64,000 nt of DNA from Aeromicrobium sp. (lineage in GTDB: Bacteria > Actinomycetota > Actinomycetes > Propionibacteriales > Nocardioidaceae), in assembly GCF_023146395.1 (NCBI RefSeq), contig NZ_JAGLCD010000011.1:16334-80333 (forward strand), read 5' to 3'. Below, piece after piece: positions 58,168 through 64,000 of this stretch. The notes under the pieces are model-generated. The model was given only the letters and a program-made list of their open reading frames with translations, searched no databases and had not been told where the DNA came from. Both the position numbers and the translations under genes were made by a program. The first letter of the stretch is position 1. Each line of letters begins with the position of its first letter.

Positions 58168-58640
58168 GTGCTCACGATCTCTGGTGCGATCCGCGACGCG
58201 ATCGTCGCCCACGCCCGACGCGACCACCCCGACGAGGCCTGCGGCGTCGTGGCCGGGGCCTTCGGGTCGGACCGCCCGACCCGCCACGTGCCGATGGTCA
58301 ACGCCGCGATGTCGCCCACGTTCTACGAGTTCGACTCCGGCGACCTCCTGCGCCTGTATCGCGAGATGGACGATCGCGACGAGGAGCCCGTCGTGATCTA
58401 CCACTCGCACACCGCCACCGAGGCCTACCCGTCCCGCACCGACGTCAACCTGGCCTCCGAGCCCAACGCCCACTACGTGCTCGTGAGCACGCGCGACGGC
58501 GCCCACGAGTCCGGCCCGGTCGACTTCCGGTCCTACCGGATCGTCGACGGCGAGGTCACCGAGGAAGAAGTCTCGATCGTCGAGCGTTACCCAGATGTCA
58601 CGCCCGACGACGTCCCCGATCCGAAGAGAGAGTCCGCCTG

Positions 58641-58641
<1 letters not shown>
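58168..58641 (+). CDS. mec: JAMM/MPN+ metalloprotease (Mec+-like)
   Basis: DEACGVV, YHSHTATEAYPSRTD (JAMM HxH-x10-D); immediately upstream of cysO. Confidence 0.92.
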
Positions 58642-59947
<1,306 letters not shown>

Positions 59948-60023
59948 CCCGCCCGGAGCTGACGGCCGGCTGAGTCCCGGTCGAGAGTAGGCGCGAGCGC
60001 CGACCTCCCCTAGGCTTCCGAGC

Positions 60024-61001
60024 GTGAGCCAGATCGTCGTGTTCTCCGGCAGTGCCCATCGTGAGCTCGCTGAGAGCATCTGCAGCCACCTCGGGGTGTC
60101 GCTCTCCCCGTCGGAGACGGCACGGTTCAGCAATGACTGCCTGCAGGTGCAGCTGCTGGCGAACTGCCGTCAGCGCGACGTCTACATCGTGCAGCCGCTC
60201 GTGCCGCCGACGCAGGACCACCTGATGGAGCTGCTCCTCATGGTCGATGCCGCGCGGGGCGCCTCGGCGGCCTCGGTCACGGTCGTCATCCCGCACTACG
60301 CGTACGCCCGGTCCGACAAGAAGGACGCCTCGCGGATCTCGATCGGCGGCAAGCTCGTCGCCGACATGCTCGCCACGGCCGGGGTCGACCGGGTCGTCAC
60401 GATGACGTTGCACGCCCCTCAGGTGCACGGCTTCTTCGCGATGCCGCTCGACCACCTCACCGCGATCGGCGAGCTGGCCGCGTACTACCGCGAGCGCGAT
60501 CTCGCCGACACCGTGATCGTCTCGCCCGACTTCGGCAACGCCAAGACCGCCTCGCAGTTCGCCCGCCTGCTGGGCCTGCCGGTCGCCGCCGGCAGCAAGC
60601 AGCGCAAGGCCGACGACAAGGTCGTGATCGACGCGATCGTCGGTGACGTCCGCGACAAGAAGGTCATCGTCCTCGACGACGAGATCGCCACGGGCGGCTC
60701 GATCGTCGAGCTCGTCACGATGCTCGAGCAGGAGGGGGTCACGGACGTCTCGGTGGCGTGCACCCACGGGCTCTTCACCGGCAACGCCGTCGAGCGCCTG
60801 CGCGACCACCCCACGATCGGCGAGGTCGTCACGACCGACACGGTCCCGCCGCCGGCCGACTGGCCGGCGCTGCGGATCCGGTCGGTCGCGCCGCTGTTCG
60901 CCGAGGCGATCGCCCGCATCCATGCCGGTGAGTCGGTCTCGAGCCTGTTCGACGGCGTCGACCCGACCCACGCCCCGCCCCAGCCGAAGCTCCCGCTCTG
61001 A
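60024..61001 (+). CDS. prs: Divergent ribose-phosphate pyrophosphokinase
   Basis: PHYAYARSDKKD, SPDFGNAKTASQFA, VIVLDDEIATGGSIVEL PRPP loop. Confidence 0.88.
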   Translation: MSQIVVFSGSAHRELAESICSHLGVSLSPSETARFSNDCLQVQLLANCRQRDVYIVQPLVPPTQDHLMELLLMVDAARGASAASVTVVIPHYAYARSDKKDASRISIGGKLVADMLATAGVDRVVTMTLHAPQVHGFFAMPLDHLTAIGELAAYYRERDLADTVIVSPDFGNAKTASQFARLLGLPVAAGSKQRKADDKVVIDAIVGDVRDKKVIVLDDEIATGGSIVELVTMLEQEGVTDVSVACTHGLFTGNAVERLRDHPTIGEVVTTDTVPPPADWPALRIRSVAPLFAEAIARIHAGESVSSLFDGVDPTHAPPQPKLPL

Positions 61002-61018
61002 CCGGTTAGGGTCGGGCT

Positions 61019-61852
61019 GTGGCGGACGCACCGATCGGCATCTTCGACTCCGGCTTCGGGGGCCTGACGGTGGTGCGTGCGGTGCTCGACCAGCTGCCGC
61101 ACGAGCCGGTGCTCTACGTCGCCGACACCGCTCGCCAGCCCTACGGGCCGCGTCCGATCGGGCAGGTGCGCGAGTTCGCGCTGGAGTGCCTGGACCGTCT
61201 CGTCGAGCAGGGCGTCAAGCTGCTCGTCATCGCATGCAACTCCGCCAGCGCGGCGGTCCTGCGCGATGCCCGCGAGCGGTACGACGTGCCGGTCGTGGAG
61301 GTCATCGTCCCGGCCACCCGGCGTGCCGTCAACGCCACCCGGAGCGGCGTGGTCGGGGTGATCTGCACCACCGCCACCGCGACGTCGCGCGCCTACGACG
61401 ACGCCTTCGCGGCCAATCCCGGCATCGACCTCCACGTGCGCGCGTGCCCGCGGTTCGTGGAGTTCGTGGAGGCGGGCGTGACCGGCGGCGACGAGCTGCT
61501 GCAGGTCGCCGAGGAGTACCTCGCGCCACTGCGTGAGGCAGGAGTCGACACGCTCGTGCTGGGTTGCACCCACTACCCGCTCCTGACCGGCGTACTGTCC
61601 TACGTCATGGGCGACGCCGTCACGCTGGTCTCCAGCGCCGAGGAGACCGCGAAGGACGTCTATCGCCTGCTGGCCCGAAACGGCCTGACGCGTGATCCCG
61701 GTCTCCCGGAGCCGCGCCACCACTTCCTGACGACGGGTGATCCCGAGGAGTTCGCGGAACACGGACGACGCTTCCTCGGCCCGGAGGTCGGTCGAGTCCG
61801 GGGGTTCGCCCCGATGACAGGCACAGCGGCACCCACGGAGGTCGGTACATGA
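61019..61852 (+). CDS. murI: Glutamate racemase
   Basis: [36 protein letters not shown]. Confidence 0.96.
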   Translation: MADAPIGIFDSGFGGLTVVRAVLDQLPHEPVLYVADTARQPYGPRPIGQVREFALECLDRLVEQGVKLLVIACNSASAAVLRDARERYDVPVVEVIVPATRRAVNATRSGVVGVICTTATATSRAYDDAFAANPGIDLHVRACPRFVEFVEAGVTGGDELLQVAEEYLAPLREAGVDTLVLGCTHYPLLTGVLSYVMGDAVTLVSSAEETAKDVYRLLARNGLTRDPGLPEPRHHFLTTGDPEEFAEHGRRFLGPEVGRVRGFAPMTGTAAPTEVGT

Positions 61853-62607
61853 GGCTCACGATCGTCGGCTGTGCGGGCTCCTACCCCGGACCGGACTCGG
61901 CGGCTAGCAGCTATCTGGTCGAGACCGAGCACGAGGGGCGCACGTGGCGCCTCCTGCTCGACATGGGCAACGGCTCCCTGGGGCAGCTGCAGCGCTACAT
62001 GGACCCGCGAGACATCGACGCCGTCGCGCTGAGCCACCTGCACCCTGATCACTGCATCGACCTGGTCAGCCTCGTCGTCCTGGCGAAGTACCACCCGGCC
62101 GGCCCGTACGAGAGCATCAAGGTCATCGCGCCGCGCGGGGCGGAGGAGTACCTCGCGCACGCCGGCGGTCCGGGCGGAGAACCGCCGCTCGACGCACTGA
62201 ACTTTGCGGTCTGGGAGGACGAGCCCGTCCAGCAGGTCGGGCCCTTCTCCGTGCGCGTCGCCCGCGTCAAGCACCCCGTGCCGGCGTACGCGATGCGGAT
62301 CGAGGCCGGCGGATCGGTCCTGGTCTACTCCGGCGACACCGGGCCCACGGCCGACCTCGACGAGCTCGCGACCGGTGCCGATCTGTTCCTGTGCGAGGCG
62401 TCGTTCGTCGAGTCGGCCGCCAATCCTCCCGACCTGCACCTCACCGGCGCCGAGGCCGGCCGCTGTGCCGCCGAGGCCGGCGTCGGCCGGCTGCTCATCA
62501 CGCACATCCCGGCCTGGACCGACGCCGACGAGGTCGAGGCCGACCTCAAGGCCGCGTACGACGGACCGTACTCCGTGGTCCGCCCCGGTGACACGTTCGA
62601 CTTCTGA
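61849..62607 (+). CDS. MBL-fold metallohydrolase (Rv1339-like, candidate cyclic-nucleotide phosphodiesterase)
   Basis: [20 protein letters not shown]; 4-nt overlap with murI. Confidence 0.88.
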   Translation: MRLTIVGCAGSYPGPDSAASSYLVETEHEGRTWRLLLDMGNGSLGQLQRYMDPRDIDAVALSHLHPDHCIDLVSLVVLAKYHPAGPYESIKVIAPRGAEEYLAHAGGPGGEPPLDALNFAVWEDEPVQQVGPFSVRVARVKHPVPAYAMRIEAGGSVLVYSGDTGPTADLDELATGADLFLCEASFVESAANPPDLHLTGAEAGRCAAEAGVGRLLITHIPAWTDADEVEADLKAAYDGPYSVVRPGDTFDF

Positions 62608-62626
62608 GGGTCCCTAGGCTCGTCCC

Positions 62627-63349
62627 ATGACGACTCGAGAGGACGGCCGTGCCGTCGACCAGCTGCGCGACATCACGATCCAGCGGAACTGGCTCGACCA
62701 CGCCCAGGGATCGTGCCTGATCGAGTTCGGCAAGACCCGCGTGCTCTGCGCCGCCTCGGCCGTCGAGGGCGTGCCGCGCTGGCTGAAGGGCCAGGGCAAG
62801 GGCTGGGTCACGGCTGAGTACGCGATGCTGCCGGCCGCGACCCACGAGCGCTCCTCGCGCGAGTCGGTCAAGGGTCGCGTGGGTGGCCGCACGCACGAGA
62901 TCTCGCGCCTCGTCGGCCGCTCGCTGCGCGCCGCGATCGACACGACGGCGCTGGGCGAGAACACCATCACGATCGACTGTGACGTCCTGCAGGCCGACGG
63001 CGGCACCCGCACCGCCGCGATCACGGGCGCCTACATCGCCCTCGCCGACGCCGTGCGTCACCTCGACGGCCTGGGTGCGCTCAAGGGTGACCCGCTGCGC
63101 GAGTCCGTCGCCGCGATCAGCGTCGGCATCATCGACGGCGTCCCGATGCTCGACCTGCCCTACGTCGAGGACGTGCGCGCCGAGACCGACATGAACGTCG
63201 TCATGACCGGCTCGGGCGCCTTCGTCGAGGTGCAGGGCACCGCGGAGGGCGCACCCTTCGTCAAGGCCGAGCTCGACGCGCTCCTGGAGCTCGCCACGGG
63301 CGGCTGCGCCGAGCTCACCCGCCTGCAGCAGGAGGCGCTGGCGCGATGA
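62627..63349 (+). CDS. rph: Ribonuclease PH
   Basis: [41 protein letters not shown]. Confidence 0.97.
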   Translation: MTTREDGRAVDQLRDITIQRNWLDHAQGSCLIEFGKTRVLCAASAVEGVPRWLKGQGKGWVTAEYAMLPAATHERSSRESVKGRVGGRTHEISRLVGRSLRAAIDTTALGENTITIDCDVLQADGGTRTAAITGAYIALADAVRHLDGLGALKGDPLRESVAAISVGIIDGVPMLDLPYVEDVRAETDMNVVMTGSGAFVEVQGTAEGAPFVKAELDALLELATGGCAELTRLQQEALAR

Positions 63350-63359
63350 GTGGGGCGCG

Positions 63360-63974
63360 ATGAGCGGGGCCCAGGTCGTCCTGGCCTCCAACAACGCCAA
63401 GAAGCTCGCCGAGCTGCAGCGCATCCTCGCCCCGCTCGTGCCCGGGCTCACGGTGCTCGGGCTGGGCGACGTCGCGTCGTACGACGAGCCGCCCGAGACC
63501 GATCCGACGTTCGCCGGCAATGCGCTGATCAAGGCGCGCGCGTGCGTCGAGGTCACGGGCCTGCCGGCCCTGGCGGACGACTCCGGACTCTGCATCGACG
63601 CTCTCAACGGGATGCCCGGTGTGCTCTCAGCGCGCTGGTCCGGCGTCACGGGCGCGGGCAAGGACCAGGCCAACAACGACCTGGTGCTCAGCCAGCTCTG
63701 CGACGTTCCCGACCTCCGGCGCACGGCGCGATTCGTGTGCGCCGTGGCGCTGTGCCTCCCGAACGGCACCGAGGTCGTCGAGCACGGCGAGATGCCTGGT
63801 CGCGTCCTGCACGCGCCGTTCGGTGGGGGCGGCTTCGGCTACGACCCGCTGTTCGCGGCCACGGGGTACGACGTCTCCACGGCCGAGCTCGAGCCGGCCG
63901 AGAAGGACCGCATCAGCCACCGGGGTCACGCGCTGGCCGCGATCGCCCCGCGGGTCGCAGCACTGCTCGGCTAG
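63360..63974 (+). CDS. rdgB: XTP/dITP diphosphatase
   Basis: VVLASNNAKKLAELQRIL, ADDSGLCIDALNGMPGVLSARW. Confidence 0.96.
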   Translation: MSGAQVVLASNNAKKLAELQRILAPLVPGLTVLGLGDVASYDEPPETDPTFAGNALIKARACVEVTGLPALADDSGLCIDALNGMPGVLSARWSGVTGAGKDQANNDLVLSQLCDVPDLRRTARFVCAVALCLPNGTEVVEHGEMPGRVLHAPFGGGGFGYDPLFAATGYDVSTAELEPAEKDRISHRGHALAAIAPRVAALLG

Positions 63975-64000
63975 CTGTGATGCCCAGGGACGTTGGTCAA

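Overview
High-GC actinobacterial chromosome segment. Gene content, the tmRNA tag and local synteny with Mycobacterium fit Actinomycetota; a Nocardioidaceae/Propionibacteriales origin is inference only. The window is mostly housekeeping: acyl-CoA carboxylase (accA3, accE, accD5, birA), purK/purE, mqo, a sigE/anti-sigma/tatB/mrp block, tmRNA (ssrA), nei2-lhr, and pncA-pncB-clpS-mec-cysO-cysM-prs-murI-(Rv1339-like MBL)-rph-rdgB. I found no CRISPR array, prophage, transposase or rRNA/tRNA operon. Main items for a second look: (1) a Ser/Thr kinase / vWA membrane protein / XRE-type HTH locus with three nested palindromes in the divergent promoter; (2) a CysO-like sulfur carrier whose C-terminal Gly-Gly is masked by a 25-aa tail made of a duplicated [10 protein letters not shown] unit, directly downstream of the JAMM protease gene; (3) a sequence-divergent PRPP synthetase in the cysM-murI interval; (4) three families of palindromic intergenic repeats plus in-frame repeat insertions in lhr and cysO; (5) several perfect operator-like palindromes next to TetR/FMN-reductase/FMO/WS-DGAT genes. 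Start codons were reassigned by eye where the ORF track over-extended; all homology statements come from motif recognition, not database searches.
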